A stretch of DNA of 44,710 nt from an uncultured Chitinophagaceae bacterium (GCA_938017685.1 CALIIL010000051.1:1-44710), one strand, 5' to 3'. Numbered from the stretch's first letter, positions 17,465 through 26,075 are shown. A program made the numbers and translations. Notes: generated by a model not told the origin, from the sequence alone.

Positions 17465-18094
17465 CTATTTATCCTTTTTTTTAAAAAGGGGTACTTTATT
17501 TTCATTACCAGACATCAAACGACCTATGTTTTTATGGTGCGATAGAACGACCAATACAGCCGATGCAATGGCAAAAATCTTGTACATTATTTCCGGAGAC
17601 CGGAATATAAAAAGTATTAAAACGGGGAAAGCAATACTCGCCAAAATAGAACTTAAAGAAACGTAACGAGTAGTAAAAAGTATAACAACAAACACTGCTA
17701 CTAAACTTAATGCAACTGCCGGCTGTATGGCTAGTATCATTCCAAACAATGTAGCAATACCTTTCCCTCCTCTGAAGTTAGCCCAGATAGGGAATATATG
17801 ACCTAGTACGGCAAATATGCCCAAGCCAATCTGGAAGTTCGTAAGCATGATATTATCTGTTTGATAATTAGCTATTAAGTAGGCCAAATCTACGGCTACA
17901 AATCCTTTTAGAAAATCAAATAAAAAGACAAAGCTTCCAGCCTTGGCACCTAACACGCGAAATGTGTTAGTTGCTCCAGCATTACCACTTCCATGCTCGC
18001 GGATATCTAAGTTGAAAAAATGTTTACTGACCCAAACCGCTGTTGGTATGCTGCCAATTAAATAAGCTAAAATTAGTAGTACTATTTCTTGCAT
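17465..18094 (-). CDS. plsY: Glycerol-3-phosphate acyltransferase (acyl-phosphate dependent)
   Basis: It transfers an acyl group from acyl-phosphate to glycerol-3-phosphate, giving lysophosphatidic acid, the first step of phospholipid synthesis. 209 residues with about five to six membrane segments. The PlsY motifs are present: LIGSIPTAVWVSK, then DIREHGSGNAGATNTFRVLG (motif 1), GHIFPIWANFRGGKGIAT (motif 2) and a third conserved segment. prmA lies upstream on the same strand, 68 bases away, so the two may be co-transcribed. No clear terminator hairpin follows. Confidence 0.93.
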   Translation of the reverse strand: MQEIVLLILAYLIGSIPTAVWVSKHFFNLDIREHGSGNAGATNTFRVLGAKAGSFVFLFDFLKGFVAVDLAYLIANYQTDNIMLTNFQIGLGIFAVLGHIFPIWANFRGGKGIATLFGMILAIQPAVALSLVAVFVVILFTTRYVSLSSILASIAFPVLILFIFRSPEIMYKIFAIASAVLVVLSHHKNIGRLMSGNENKVPLFKKKDK

Positions 18095-18162
18095 AAAGGT
18101 TGATCTTACGAATAAGAAGAGATAAATATACGGCTACCATAGTAATAATATGGTCATGAGTC

Positions 18163-18972
18163 CTAAATTTTAACATGAATGCAAAGCCACTTACCTAACT
18201 TATATAATTGATATTCAGTAGTATAAGTGTTGATTATTGACGTAATATCATCTTCATTTTCCTCTAATATTCCACTCAAAAGCAGCCCATTTTGACCTTT
18301 TTTAACCTTTATTACCAATAATTCCATGCTTGACTTGAGCACATTAAGGTTAATATTGGCCAAGATACAGTCAAAATTATCTTCAGGTACCACATCAATG
18401 TCACCCAATCTCACTTCAATATTATTGCATCCATTACGTTCTACATTCTCCTTTGCATTTTCTTCGCTCCAAGGATCTATATCATTGGCTATAATTTTTT
18501 GCGCCCCTAACTGCTCAGCATAAACCGATAACACACCCGTACCTGTTCCGTAATCAAATACCTTCTTATCAGAAAAATTCAACGTTGACATTTGGGTAAG
18601 CATAAGCTGCGTAGTGGCATGGTGGCCTGTACCAAAACTCATCTTTGGGGTTATAATAATTTCATGCTTAACGGCGCTTATGGCTTTATGAAAATGTGCT
18701 CGTATCGCCACTTGATCTTCAATAATAATGGGTTCAAAATCTCGCTCCCACTGCTCATTCCAATTAACTTCAGGAATTATTTCGCTATGCGCATTATTAT
18801 CAGCTAGTGTAAGCGCAAGCCCTTCTAAATCTGCTACTTGCTCATTAGCATAAGCAAGTAGATGCTGCTCCTTTTGCTCAAAACCAATAAAATTGAGTTC
18901 ACTCAACTGCGCAATAAGTATTTCTTGTTGTGCCGCATCGAGATCACTTACGGTCACTTTTAAATAATTCAT
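18163..18972 (-). CDS. prmA: Ribosomal protein L11 methyltransferase
   Basis: A SAM-dependent methyltransferase that methylates ribosomal protein L11. 269 residues. The N-terminal L11-recognition domain (1-~90) precedes a class I methyltransferase domain with ITPKMSFGTGHHATTQLML (PrmA signature), KVFDYGTGTGVLSVYAEQLG (SAM motif I), ANDIDPWSEENAKENVERN and DCILANINLNVL (N-x-N substrate motif). The start codon lies 4 bases after a TATCTTTG element (18977-18984), so the mRNA should be leaderless. It diverges from the CPBP gene, the two ATGs being only 41 bases apart. Confidence 0.93.
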   Translation of the reverse strand: MNYLKVTVSDLDAAQQEILIAQLSELNFIGFEQKEQHLLAYANEQVADLEGLALTLADNNAHSEIIPEVNWNEQWERDFEPIIIEDQVAIRAHFHKAISAVKHEIIITPKMSFGTGHHATTQLMLTQMSTLNFSDKKVFDYGTGTGVLSVYAEQLGAQKIIANDIDPWSEENAKENVERNGCNNIEVRLGDIDVVPEDNFDCILANINLNVLKSSMELLVIKVKKGQNGLLLSGILEENEDDITSIINTYTTEYQLYKLGKWLCIHVKI

Positions 18973-18976
18973 TTGG

Positions 18977-18984
18977 CAAAGATA
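18977..18984 (-). promoter_or_regulatory. -7 promoter element 4 bases before prmA
   Basis: TATCTTTG on the minus strand, then CCAA and the ATG. Same spacing as between the rnpB element and its first base. Confidence 0.6.
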
Positions 18985-19000
18985 GATTGTAATCGCGCAT

Positions 19001-19008
19001 TACATTTG
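19001..19008 (+). promoter_or_regulatory. -7 promoter element 5 bases before the CPBP protease gene
   Basis: TACATTTG, then CTCGT and ATG 19014. It is back to back with the prmA element, 16 bases apart, so the two polymerases would compete for this DNA. Confidence 0.6.
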
Positions 19009-19013
19009 CTCGT

Positions 19014-19952
19014 ATGTACAATCGTTATCTTACGTATTATACTCCTTGGGTACAATTTTTTATATTTATTGTGCTGTTTTTAATGTTCGCATTATTAAAT
19101 GGAGCCTTGGATACTTTTATAACTCCACTTTTTGCAGATGGATTAGAAGCAGAGGCGTTAGGAGATGTGGCCAGTTATTCGAATCCAACAATTGTACGCG
19201 CCGCTAAATGGATACAATTAATTAGTCAAATATTTTTCTTTTTTCTACCATCCGTATTATTTGCCTATTTAGCATTTCCAAGTATTAAAGACTATTTAAA
19301 GTTAAATACTCCTAAGAAAAATATCCATTGGCTTTATGCCATCCTACTTATTGTGGCAACCATCCCTTTTCTTGGATTCCTAGAATATATTAATAAGCTT
19401 ATTCCATTATCAGAAACACTATTAGCCGTTGAAGAAACCGCTAAAGTTATGACTGAAGCTTTCTTGCAAGATAGCGCAGGTATTGGAGGCATTTTAAATG
19501 TTGTAATATTTGTTCTATTAGCCGCAGCTGGAGAAGAATTATTTTTTAGAGGCGTCATTCAAAATATTGTAACTAGCCATGGGTTAAAAAACAAACCGCT
19601 ACTTGGCATAGCAATCGTTGCATTATTTTTTAGTTTATTTCACGGTCAAATGCATGGTCTAATCCCGCGCTTTTATGCTGGCTTTGTTATTGGTTGCGCC
19701 TATTATTACTCCGGTAGTTTGTGGGTTGCTATTCTTATGCATGCATTAAATAATGGCTTAAGTATAGCAGCATTCTACGGCGAGAAAAATGAACTTTTTA
19801 GTGAAGGTGACTTAAATCAGATTTACCTTTCTGTTTTCGGGTTATTGGGTGCTTTCTTTATTTATCGTTTTTATAAAACTAAAACGGCTTATAAAATTGA
19901 AAAAGTACCGCAAGACCCTGACGATACAAATTTATTAGCCAATAGAAATTAA
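19014..19952 (+). CDS. CPBP-family intramembrane metalloprotease
   Basis: A 312-residue polytopic membrane protein with the CPBP (Abi/CAAX protease-like) catalytic motifs: AGEELFFRGVIQNI (EExxxR) at about 169-182, FSLFHGQMHGLIPRFYAGF (motif 2 His) and ILMHALNNGLS (motif 3 HxxxN). The family includes Rce1-like glutamic proteases and bacteriocin immunity proteins, and the substrate here is unknown. First gene of a rightward run CPBP-DUF2007-cdsA, with six bases to the next gene. The start is set by the promoter element 5 bases upstream. Confidence 0.88.
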   Translation: MYNRYLTYYTPWVQFFIFIVLFLMFALLNGALDTFITPLFADGLEAEALGDVASYSNPTIVRAAKWIQLISQIFFFFLPSVLFAYLAFPSIKDYLKLNTPKKNIHWLYAILLIVATIPFLGFLEYINKLIPLSETLLAVEETAKVMTEAFLQDSAGIGGILNVVIFVLLAAAGEELFFRGVIQNIVTSHGLKNKPLLGIAIVALFFSLFHGQMHGLIPRFYAGFVIGCAYYYSGSLWVAILMHALNNGLSIAAFYGEKNELFSEGDLNQIYLSVFGLLGAFFIYRFYKTKTAYKIEKVPQDPDDTNLLANRN

Positions 19953-19958
19953 ACCATT

Positions 19959-20186
19959 ATGAGCAATAGTAAAAGTGATTGGAAGTGCATTTATAAAACA
20001 ACAAGTCTTTTTGAAGCAGAAACGATCAAAGGCAATTTAGAAAGTGCTAATATCGAAACAGTCATTCTTAATAAAAGAGACTCATCTTACCTGTCATTTG
20101 GATATATAGAAATTCATGTAAATAGTGCCAACGAACAAGCAGCTGCCGAAGTTCTTAACAAGACTAATTTAGACGAAGAAGGATAA
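19959..20186 (+). CDS. DUF2007-family small protein
   Basis: A 75-residue soluble protein: WKCIYKTTSLFEAETIKGNL, then ESANIETVILNK and a hydrophobic strand IEIHVNSANEQAAAEVL. This is the DUF2007 layout (a ferredoxin-like, GlnB-like small fold, sometimes called putative signal-transducing protein). The family's function is unknown. Its stop TAA overlaps the cdsA start by one base (TAATG), so translation is probably coupled. Lying between an intramembrane protease and CDP-DAG synthase, it may relate to envelope physiology, but that is only context. Confidence 0.8.
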   Translation: MSNSKSDWKCIYKTTSLFEAETIKGNLESANIETVILNKRDSSYLSFGYIEIHVNSANEQAAAEVLNKTNLDEEG

Positions 20187-21043
20187 TGGCATTAGACAAG
20201 AAAAAATTTCTGACACGCGCCGGTAGTGCAATAATATTCGTAGTCTTTATGTTGGCTTGTGTATTGTATAACACCTGGTCGTTTTTCTTTTTGTTTTTAC
20301 TCGTACAGTTTTTAGCCATGCGCGAATTTTCGTTTCTACTTGAAGAAATTTATAAAGTAAAGTTTAGGCGACTAAGCGTGTTCGTCGCATTGGGTGCCGG
20401 TACTTGTATTTATACTTTTTTAGGATTACTTCCGCTGAAAGAATGCACCACGACTTACAGCATGTTAGCGGTTCCTCAATTATTTTATTTTGTAGGCATG
20501 GCTGTGGGTTTAATTGCCTTTCTATTATTTATATCTAAAGATAAAAAAGCCAAATGGCTCATTGCTGGTATTGGATATATATGTATTCCATTGGCCTTGC
20601 TTTATCATTTGCGATTACAATCTTTAATGATCCCCCTGTTCCTGATATTCACCATTTGGATTAACGACACCATGGCCTATCTAGGCGGTTCTTTTTTTGG
20701 AAAGAGACCTTTGGCAGTAAAAATTTCTCCAAACAAAACCATTGAAGGAACAGCAATAGGTATTTTATTTGCAGTAGGATTTGCTATAGCATGGGGGCAA
20801 TTCCATCCAGAATATGCTCAAGTCCATTTCATCATATTAGCCATAATCGGTTCTGCAATAGGTACAGCAGGTGATTTAGTAGAATCTCAACTCAAGCGAT
20901 GGGCTGGCGTAAAAGACTCAGGACAAATACTACCAGGACATGGTGGTGCACTGGATCGATTTGACTCATTAATATTTGCATCATCATTTGCCTTTATCTA
21001 TGCTTACTTCTTTATGGATTGTGTGATATTCAAGCTTTTCTAA
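20186..21043 (+). CDS. cdsA: Phosphatidate cytidylyltransferase (CDP-diacylglycerol synthase)
   Basis: It makes CDP-diacylglycerol from phosphatidic acid and CTP at the inner membrane. 285 residues with about seven or eight membrane segments. The C-terminal family signature is intact: GDLVESQLKRWAGVKDSGQ then LPGHGGALDRFDSL. NDTMAYLGGSFFGKRPLAVK and SPNKTIEGTAIG precede it as expected. It overlaps DUF2007 by one base. psd follows 54 bases later, and pssA uses its product. Confidence 0.94.
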   Translation: MALDKKKFLTRAGSAIIFVVFMLACVLYNTWSFFFLFLLVQFLAMREFSFLLEEIYKVKFRRLSVFVALGAGTCIYTFLGLLPLKECTTTYSMLAVPQLFYFVGMAVGLIAFLLFISKDKKAKWLIAGIGYICIPLALLYHLRLQSLMIPLFLIFTIWINDTMAYLGGSFFGKRPLAVKISPNKTIEGTAIGILFAVGFAIAWGQFHPEYAQVHFIILAIIGSAIGTAGDLVESQLKRWAGVKDSGQILPGHGGALDRFDSLIFASSFAFIYAYFFMDCVIFKLF

Positions 21044-21097
21044 ATTTTATTTCTTTTAAATACTTTTTCTAATACTTTTACAACCACAACTTTATAC

Positions 21098-21754
21098 ATG
21101 TATATACACAAAGAAGGAAAGAATTATGTTGCCATTGCTGTAGTGCTATTCAGTGCAATCAGTCTTTTAAATTATTTTTTCCTAGCCGACTATTGGTTTT
21201 TATACTACCCTATTCTATTAATCACCTTCCTTTTATTGGTTTGGGTGTTCTGGTTTTTTCGCATTCCGGAGCGTACTTCAATCATGGACGATAATAATAT
21301 TATGAGCCCTTGCGACGGCAAAGTGGTTGTGATTGAAGAAGTAGAAGAAACAGAATACTTTAAGGATAAAAGAATACAAGTATCCATATTCATGAGCCCT
21401 TTAAATGTGCACGTAAATCGCTACCCTATTGCTGGAACAGTTGATTATGTAAAGTATCATAAAGGAAAATATTTAGTTGCTTGGCACCCAAAATCATCTA
21501 CAGAAAATGAGCGAAGTACGGTCGTTGTAAAAAATAATCAAGTAACGGTTCTTATGCGACAAATCGCTGGCGCGGTTGCTCGTCGTATTGTTACTTATAG
21601 TCAAGTAAATGATCAGGCTACTCAGAACGATGAGTTTGGCTTTATTAAATTTGGTTCACGTGTTGATTTATTTTTGCCAATAGGCACAAACATAACCGCC
21701 AAAATTGATGATATGGTTAAAGGTCAAGAAAGTATCATTGCAACACTAAAGTAG
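21098..21754 (+). CDS. psd: Phosphatidylserine decarboxylase (short, PSD-A type)
   Basis: A pyruvoyl-dependent enzyme that converts phosphatidylserine to phosphatidylethanolamine. 218 residues, the short bacterial/archaeal type with two N-terminal membrane segments (about residues 12-52). MSPCDGKVVVIEEV and QVSIFMSPLNVHVNRYPIAG are the core motifs. The self-cleavage site is FGFIKFGSRVDLFLP, where the Ser of GS becomes the pyruvoyl group. It sits downstream of cdsA, and the ybeY ATG follows its stop by two bases. Confidence 0.92.
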   Translation: MYIHKEGKNYVAIAVVLFSAISLLNYFFLADYWFLYYPILLITFLLLVWVFWFFRIPERTSIMDDNNIMSPCDGKVVVIEEVEETEYFKDKRIQVSIFMSPLNVHVNRYPIAGTVDYVKYHKGKYLVAWHPKSSTENERSTVVVKNNQVTVLMRQIAGAVARRIVTYSQVNDQATQNDEFGFIKFGSRVDLFLPIGTNITAKIDDMVKGQESIIATLK

Positions 21755-21756
21755 GC

Positions 21757-22194
21757 ATGCAAGCTTGTAATTTTCATGATGTAGAAATCGTAAGTGGTGT
21801 GAAGCACAAGCGTAAAATTGCCTTGCTAATAAAGGAAATTTTAAAAAAGAAAGAAGAGTACAACATCAATTATATTTTTTGCTCGGACCAATACTTATTA
21901 AGCATCAACAAGCAATACCTTAACCATGATACGCTTACAGACATTATTACTTTTGACTTAAGTGAAGCAGAAAGTAACATACTGCTATCGGATATATACA
22001 TAAGCATAGAGCGTGTAAAAGAAAATGCTAAGCAGTTTGAAGTAAAATTTGAACAAGAAATATTACGTGTAATAGTGCATGGTGTATTGCATTTAATAGG
22101 ATATCAAGATAAAACAGCAACGCAGAAAACGACTATGCGTCGAATGGAAACACGCTGGATAAATCACTACACAAAACACATTTTACCCTCATAA
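21757..22194 (+). CDS. ybeY: Endoribonuclease YbeY (rRNA maturation factor)
   Basis: A metal-dependent single-strand RNase involved in 16S rRNA 3'-end maturation and ribosome quality control. 145 residues. The LTDIITFDLSE strand and the metal motif HGVLHLIGYQDKT are clear. The canonical motif is HGxLHLxGYDH; here the third His is replaced (GYQDK), a change I recall from other Bacteroidota YbeY proteins, so it need not mean loss of function. It begins two bases after psd and is probably translated from the same message. Confidence 0.9.
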   Translation: MQACNFHDVEIVSGVKHKRKIALLIKEILKKKEEYNINYIFCSDQYLLSINKQYLNHDTLTDIITFDLSEAESNILLSDIYISIERVKENAKQFEVKFEQEILRVIVHGVLHLIGYQDKTATQKTTMRRMETRWINHYTKHILPS

Positions 22195-22243
22195 ATCCAA
22201 AGAATTGTAGCCTAAGCAATATCTTTAAGTCTTTAATTGATAT

Positions 22244-23326
22244 ATGTCTATAAATAATAATTACGTAGCCATTATGGCTGGAGGTATTGGCAGTCGTTTT
22301 TGGCCAATTAGTCGTAACGCTCATCCTAAACAATTCTTAGACATACTAGGCACTGGTAAATCTCTCATCCAGTGGACCTACGAACGCTTCAAAAACATTT
22401 GTCCTAAAGAAAATATTTACATTATCACAAGCGAAGATTATCAAGAAACCTTGTTAAAGCAAATTCCTGAAATTAATACAGATAATATTATTTCCGAACC
22501 TTCAAGAAAAAACACGGCTCCTTGTACGGCATACTTTGCCCATAAGCTTTATCAAAAAAATCCGAAGGCTAATATTATAATGACACCAGCTGATCATTTA
22601 ATATTTGACGAGCGCAAGTTTGAGCGAGATATATTAGACTCTTTAGAATTTGTAAGCAAGAACGATGTATTGGTAACATTAGGAGTAAAACCTACTAGAC
22701 CAGATACGGGCTATGGTTATATTCAGCATGAAACAGGCAATGGCTCAGACCGCTTTTTTCCGGTAAAAACATTTACTGAAAAACCAAATGCTGAGTTGGC
22801 TCAAACTTTTGTGCGCAGTGGCGATTTCTTATGGAACTCTGGCATATTTGTATGGAATGTAAATACTATTTTAAAAGCCATTGAAAAATATTTACCGGAG
22901 TTAGATGAAATATTTGCATCCGTTACTTCTTATAACACGCCAAATGAAAAAGCGCATATTGAAGAAGCTTATCCTCAATGTACCAATATATCTATTGATT
23001 ACGGCATTATGGAAAAAGCTAAAAACGTTCATGTCATTCCATCTTACTTTGGTTGGTCTGATTTGGGCACATGGAATAGCGCCTATGATAATTCTGATAA
23101 AGATTATCTTGGTAACGCTGTGTACGGAGAGAACACCATGATTATTGACGCTTCTCAATGTATGGTCAAAGCGCCAGATGATAAATTAGTTTTATTACAA
23201 GGACTTGAAAATTTTATTGTTGTAGACACTGAAGATGTGTTGTTAATATGCGAGCGCGGCAGAGAACAACAAATAAAAGATTATGTAGCTGAAGTAAAAC
23301 GTAACAAAGGCACTAAATTCTTATAA
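22244..23326 (+). CDS. manC: Mannose-1-phosphate guanylyltransferase
   Basis: It makes GDP-mannose from mannose-1-phosphate and GTP for glycan synthesis. 360 residues. The nucleotidyltransferase signature MAGGIGSRFWPISRNAHPKQ is at residues 11-30. Further marks are SEPSRKNTAPC, MTPADHLIF, GVKPTRPDTGYGYI, FTEKPN and FLWNSGIFVWN. It is the short single-domain form without the C-terminal phosphomannose-isomerase cupin. TATCTTTA lies about 26 bases upstream as a possible weak promoter. The aminotransferase starts two bases after its stop. Confidence 0.92.
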   Translation: MSINNNYVAIMAGGIGSRFWPISRNAHPKQFLDILGTGKSLIQWTYERFKNICPKENIYIITSEDYQETLLKQIPEINTDNIISEPSRKNTAPCTAYFAHKLYQKNPKANIIMTPADHLIFDERKFERDILDSLEFVSKNDVLVTLGVKPTRPDTGYGYIQHETGNGSDRFFPVKTFTEKPNAELAQTFVRSGDFLWNSGIFVWNVNTILKAIEKYLPELDEIFASVTSYNTPNEKAHIEEAYPQCTNISIDYGIMEKAKNVHVIPSYFGWSDLGTWNSAYDNSDKDYLGNAVYGENTMIIDASQCMVKAPDDKLVLLQGLENFIVVDTEDVLLICERGREQQIKDYVAEVKRNKGTKFL

Positions 23327-23328
23327 GC

Positions 23329-24483
23329 TTGAAATTAAAATCTAAACTTCCCCATATTGGCACCACCATTTTCACAGAAATGAGTGCACTAGCCAATGAA
23401 CATAAGGCTACAAAATTGGCTCAAGGATTTCCTGATGTAGAAGTAGATCCAAAACTGCAACAATACATTATTGAGGCCATGAACAAAGGCTTACATCAAT
23501 ATGCACCCATGGCAGGCTTACCATTATTACTAGAAGCTTTAGAGCGAAAAATTAATACTAGAAATAATAGAAGTGTTGTAGCCAAAGAAGAGGTTACCGT
23601 TACACCTGGCGCGACCTACGGCATATATACCGCTCTTGCAACCATTATTGAGACTGGTGATGAAGTTATAATACTTGAACCTGCTTATGATAGCTACTCG
23701 CCTAATATTACTTCGCTTGGTGGTATCGTTAGAAAAGTAAGTTTACAAGACAAAGATTTCAGTGTAGATTGGAATGCTGTCAAAGCAGTTATTAATGACA
23801 AGACAAAAGCAATCATCATTAATACACCACATAACCCAACAGGCAGTGTATGGCAGGCTTCAGACTTTGAGGCTTTAAAAGATTGTGTGCGCGATACCAA
23901 TATTTATATCATTTCAGACGAAGTGTATGAGTACTTATCATTTGATGAAAGTAAGCATATAAGTGTGCTTGAGGATGATGAACTCTATGAAAGAGCGTTT
24001 ATTGTTTTTTCCTTTGGAAAAGTATTGCAAGCGACCGGATGGAAAATAGGCTACAATGTAGCTCCTAAAAAGCTCACGGCTGAATTTAGAAAAATGCATC
24101 AGTACCTAGCCTTCTCTGTAAATTCATTGGGGCAATATGCTATTGGTCATTATCTAATGAATGACAGCACACTAGACACTTTAAACGATAGCTTTAGCAA
24201 GAAGCGAGACTTGTTCTTAGAACTATTTGCACCCTTACCATTTACAGTTCCTTTTAAAAGTCAAGGCAGCTATTTTCAATTATTGTCTTTTGAAGGCTTG
24301 AGCCAATCCTTTGATAAAGATTATGCTATACTACTAACCAAAGAAGCCGGCGTTGCTTCAATTCCAGTTAGTTCTTTCTATGAAGAAAAGAAGGATCAAA
24401 AGCTGCTACGTTTTTGTTTTGCAAAAAATGAGGACACCCTTATTACCGCAGCCAACAAATTGAAACAATACTTCAAGGTATAA
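23329..24483 (+). CDS. PLP-dependent aminotransferase, methionine aminotransferase type (YbdL-like)
   Basis: A fold-type I, class I aminotransferase of 384 residues. N-terminus KLPHIGTTIFTEMSALANEH and LAQGFPDVEVDP are typical of the YbdL/kynurenine aminotransferase group. PLP-site features are VTPGATYGIYTAL, NTPHNPTGSVW, YIISDEVYEYL and FSFGKVLQATGWKIGY, with the Schiff-base Lys in the SFGK segment. It likely uses methionine or aromatic amino acids. The start is TTG at 23329, two bases after manC; no ATG gives the family's N-terminus. A terminator follows at once. Confidence 0.88.
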   Translation: MKLKSKLPHIGTTIFTEMSALANEHKATKLAQGFPDVEVDPKLQQYIIEAMNKGLHQYAPMAGLPLLLEALERKINTRNNRSVVAKEEVTVTPGATYGIYTALATIIETGDEVIILEPAYDSYSPNITSLGGIVRKVSLQDKDFSVDWNAVKAVINDKTKAIIINTPHNPTGSVWQASDFEALKDCVRDTNIYIISDEVYEYLSFDESKHISVLEDDELYERAFIVFSFGKVLQATGWKIGYNVAPKKLTAEFRKMHQYLAFSVNSLGQYAIGHYLMNDSTLDTLNDSFSKKRDLFLELFAPLPFTVPFKSQGSYFQLLSFEGLSQSFDKDYAILLTKEAGVASIPVSSFYEEKKDQKLLRFCFAKNEDTLITAANKLKQYFKV

Positions 24484-24487
24484 AAAA

Positions 24488-24517
24488 AACGTCCCGATTA
24501 AATCGAGACGTTCTTTT
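24488..24517. terminator. Bidirectional intrinsic terminator between aminotransferase and HU genes
   Basis: AACGTC-c-CGAT / ATCG-a-GACGTT with a TAA loop, flanked by A-rich sequence on the left and TTCTTTT on the right. It suits both convergent genes. Confidence 0.8.
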
Positions 24518-24534
24518 AAAAGTTTTTGAAAGAA

Positions 24535-24813
24535 TTACTTCTTGTTTACTCTTTCGCTTAACTCTTTACCTGCTTTAAATTTAGCAACAGTTTTTGCTTT
24601 GATTTTGATCTCAGCTCCAGTCTGTGGGTTACGTCCCATACGTGCTGCACGTGCAGATGTAGAGAATGTACCGAAACCTACTAAAGTTACTTTATCACCT
24701 TTTTTCAAGGTCTTAGTTACTGACTCACAAAAAGCGTCTAAGGCTGCTCCTGCTTGAGTTTTTGTACACTCGGCTGCGTCAGCCATTGCTTCGATTAGTT
24801 CTGATTTGTTCAT
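24535..24813 (-). CDS. HU-family DNA-binding protein
   Basis: A 92-residue nucleoid protein: MNKSELIEAMADAAECTK, GDKVTLVGFGTFSTSARAAR and the beta-arm segment GRNPQTGAEIKIKAKT with its Pro intercalation site. This is a standard 90-residue HU dimer subunit that bends and compacts DNA. A TACATTTG element at 24841-24848 gives a leader of about 30 nt. It is convergent with the aminotransferase gene. Confidence 0.95.
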   Translation of the reverse strand: MNKSELIEAMADAAECTKTQAGAALDAFCESVTKTLKKGDKVTLVGFGTFSTSARAARMGRNPQTGAEIKIKAKTVAKFKAGKELSERVNKK

Positions 24814-24840
24814 GATTAATATTTTATTGTTTTAATAATT

Positions 24841-24848
24841 CAAATGTA
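24841..24848 (-). promoter_or_regulatory. -7 promoter element for the HU gene
   Basis: TACATTTG on the minus strand, 27 bases upstream of the ATG. Confidence 0.5.
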
Positions 24849-24932
24849 ATGCAATAAAACTGGAATTCAATACTTTTTTTTCTCTGTAAGCCACGCTAGT
24901 AAAGGATTTGCACAAATTATGAACAACTTAAA

Positions 24933-25238
24933 TTATTTGATTTTTTTTAATATAGAACGAAAGGCTCCAAAGGAATCGCCAAACTTATCAAGTCCTTCTT
25001 GTTTTAATTTGGGAGCATACTCCGCAATATACTTTTTGTACATCTCTTCAGATTCAGCGTGGTACTGGACTACGTAAGTAGGATTGTCATCTTGTTGAGG
25101 ATCAACGAGTTGGTGCATATTATAGTGCGTAAAGCAACCTGTATCTACAACTTCTTGACCATGCTTATCATTAATCCAATGGAGCCATTCCTCTGCCCTG
25201 TCTTTATCTATTTTTACAGTTACGTTATATATATACAT
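24933..25238 (-). CDS. DUF4286-family protein
   Basis: A 101-residue protein beginning MYIYNVTVKIDKDRAEEWLHWI, with CFTHYNMHQLV, YVVQYHAESEEMYKKYIAEY and APKLKQEGLDKFGDSFGAF. These match DUF4286, a family common in Bacteroidota with a ferredoxin-like fold and unknown function. It lies 12 bases downstream of exoA on the same strand and is probably co-transcribed. Confidence 0.85.
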   Translation of the reverse strand: MYIYNVTVKIDKDRAEEWLHWINDKHGQEVVDTGCFTHYNMHQLVDPQQDDNPTYVVQYHAESEEMYKKYIAEYAPKLKQEGLDKFGDSFGAFRSILKKIK

Positions 25239-25250
25239 GTCTTATTTCTT

Positions 25251-26012
25251 TTAATTTATATCTACAAATATTGGACAATGGTCAGAATGTAGTGCTTGCT
25301 GCATAATTCCGGCATCGCTGATTCTTTCTTTTAACTCTTCATTACAACTTATATAATCAATACGCCACCCTTTATTATTGGCGCGAGCATTGGCTCTATA
25401 GCTCCACCATGAGTATTGGTGTGGGTGAGGATTAACTTGTCTAAAGGTATCTACATAGCCTAAATTAAACCAATCATCCATCCATTCACGTTCCTCTGGT
25501 AAGAAGCCACTGCTGTTCTTATTACGCACAGGATCGTGGATATCAATCGCTTGATGACAAATATTATAATCGCCAACAACTAATAAGTGTTCCTTTTCCT
25601 CCAATAGCTGTTCTCCAAAAATTAAGTAGTCCGCCAGAAATTTCATTTTGTACGCTTGGCGTTCATCGCCGCTGCTACCAGATGGGAAGTAAGTATTAAT
25701 AATATCTAAACCATCTACCTGTGCTTGAATAACTCTTCCTTCAAAATCGGCCTGTTCTGCACCCATTCCTTTTTGTACATTCTCCAATTGGCTTTTACTT
25801 AATATAGCCACACCGCTATACCCTTTTTTCTGTGCCGAAAACCAAGCGCCTTCATACCCTATAGAGGCAAAGGCCTCTTTATCAATATCTTCTTCATTAG
25901 CTTTTATCTCTTGAAAGCAATAGACATCAGCATTATCTTCTTGCATCCATTTGATTAAATCTTTTCGCATGGCTGCTCTTATTCCATTTACATTATAGGA
26001 TACGACTCGCAT
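25251..26012 (-). CDS. xth: Exodeoxyribonuclease III (AP endonuclease, exonuclease-endonuclease-phosphatase fold)
   Basis: It cuts DNA at abasic sites and trims blocked 3' ends in base-excision repair. 253 residues. The ordered motifs are RVVSYNVNGIRAAM, VYCFQEIKA (catalytic Glu), GYSGVAILSK, INTYFPSGSSGDERQAYKM, LLVVGDYNICH (Asp/Asn), YSWWSYRANARANNKGWRIDY and ALHSDHCPIFVDI (catalytic Asp-His). The ATG lies 4 bases after TACATTTG (26017-26024), predicting a leaderless mRNA. DUF4286 follows. Confidence 0.94.
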   Translation of the reverse strand: MRVVSYNVNGIRAAMRKDLIKWMQEDNADVYCFQEIKANEEDIDKEAFASIGYEGAWFSAQKKGYSGVAILSKSQLENVQKGMGAEQADFEGRVIQAQVDGLDIINTYFPSGSSGDERQAYKMKFLADYLIFGEQLLEEKEHLLVVGDYNICHQAIDIHDPVRNKNSSGFLPEEREWMDDWFNLGYVDTFRQVNPHPHQYSWWSYRANARANNKGWRIDYISCNEELKERISDAGIMQQALHSDHCPIFVDIN

Positions 26013-26016
26013 TGTT

Positions 26017-26024
26017 CAAATGTA
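26017..26024 (-). promoter_or_regulatory. -7 promoter element 4 bases before xth
   Basis: TACATTTG on the minus strand, then AACA and the ATG. Its first base is the last base of the terminator palindrome 26024-26053, so termination of one unit and initiation of the next are fused in this short space. Confidence 0.6.
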
Positions 26025-26053
26025 AAAAGGCTCCTTTTAAAAGGAGCCTTTTT
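26024..26053. terminator. Perfect 30-bp palindromic terminator
   Basis: AAAAAGGCTCCTTTT followed directly by AAAAGGAGCCTTTTT. On the minus strand it ends the T9SS gene at 26076-26816 and runs straight into the xth promoter. Confidence 0.88.
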
Positions 26054-26075
26054 AATATTATTTAATGTACACAAT

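Noticed and set aside
19014-19952. CPBP gene as bacteriocin immunity or phage abortive-infection system
   Set aside because: Nothing else of a defence or bacteriocin locus is nearby; the neighbours are lipid and core genes.
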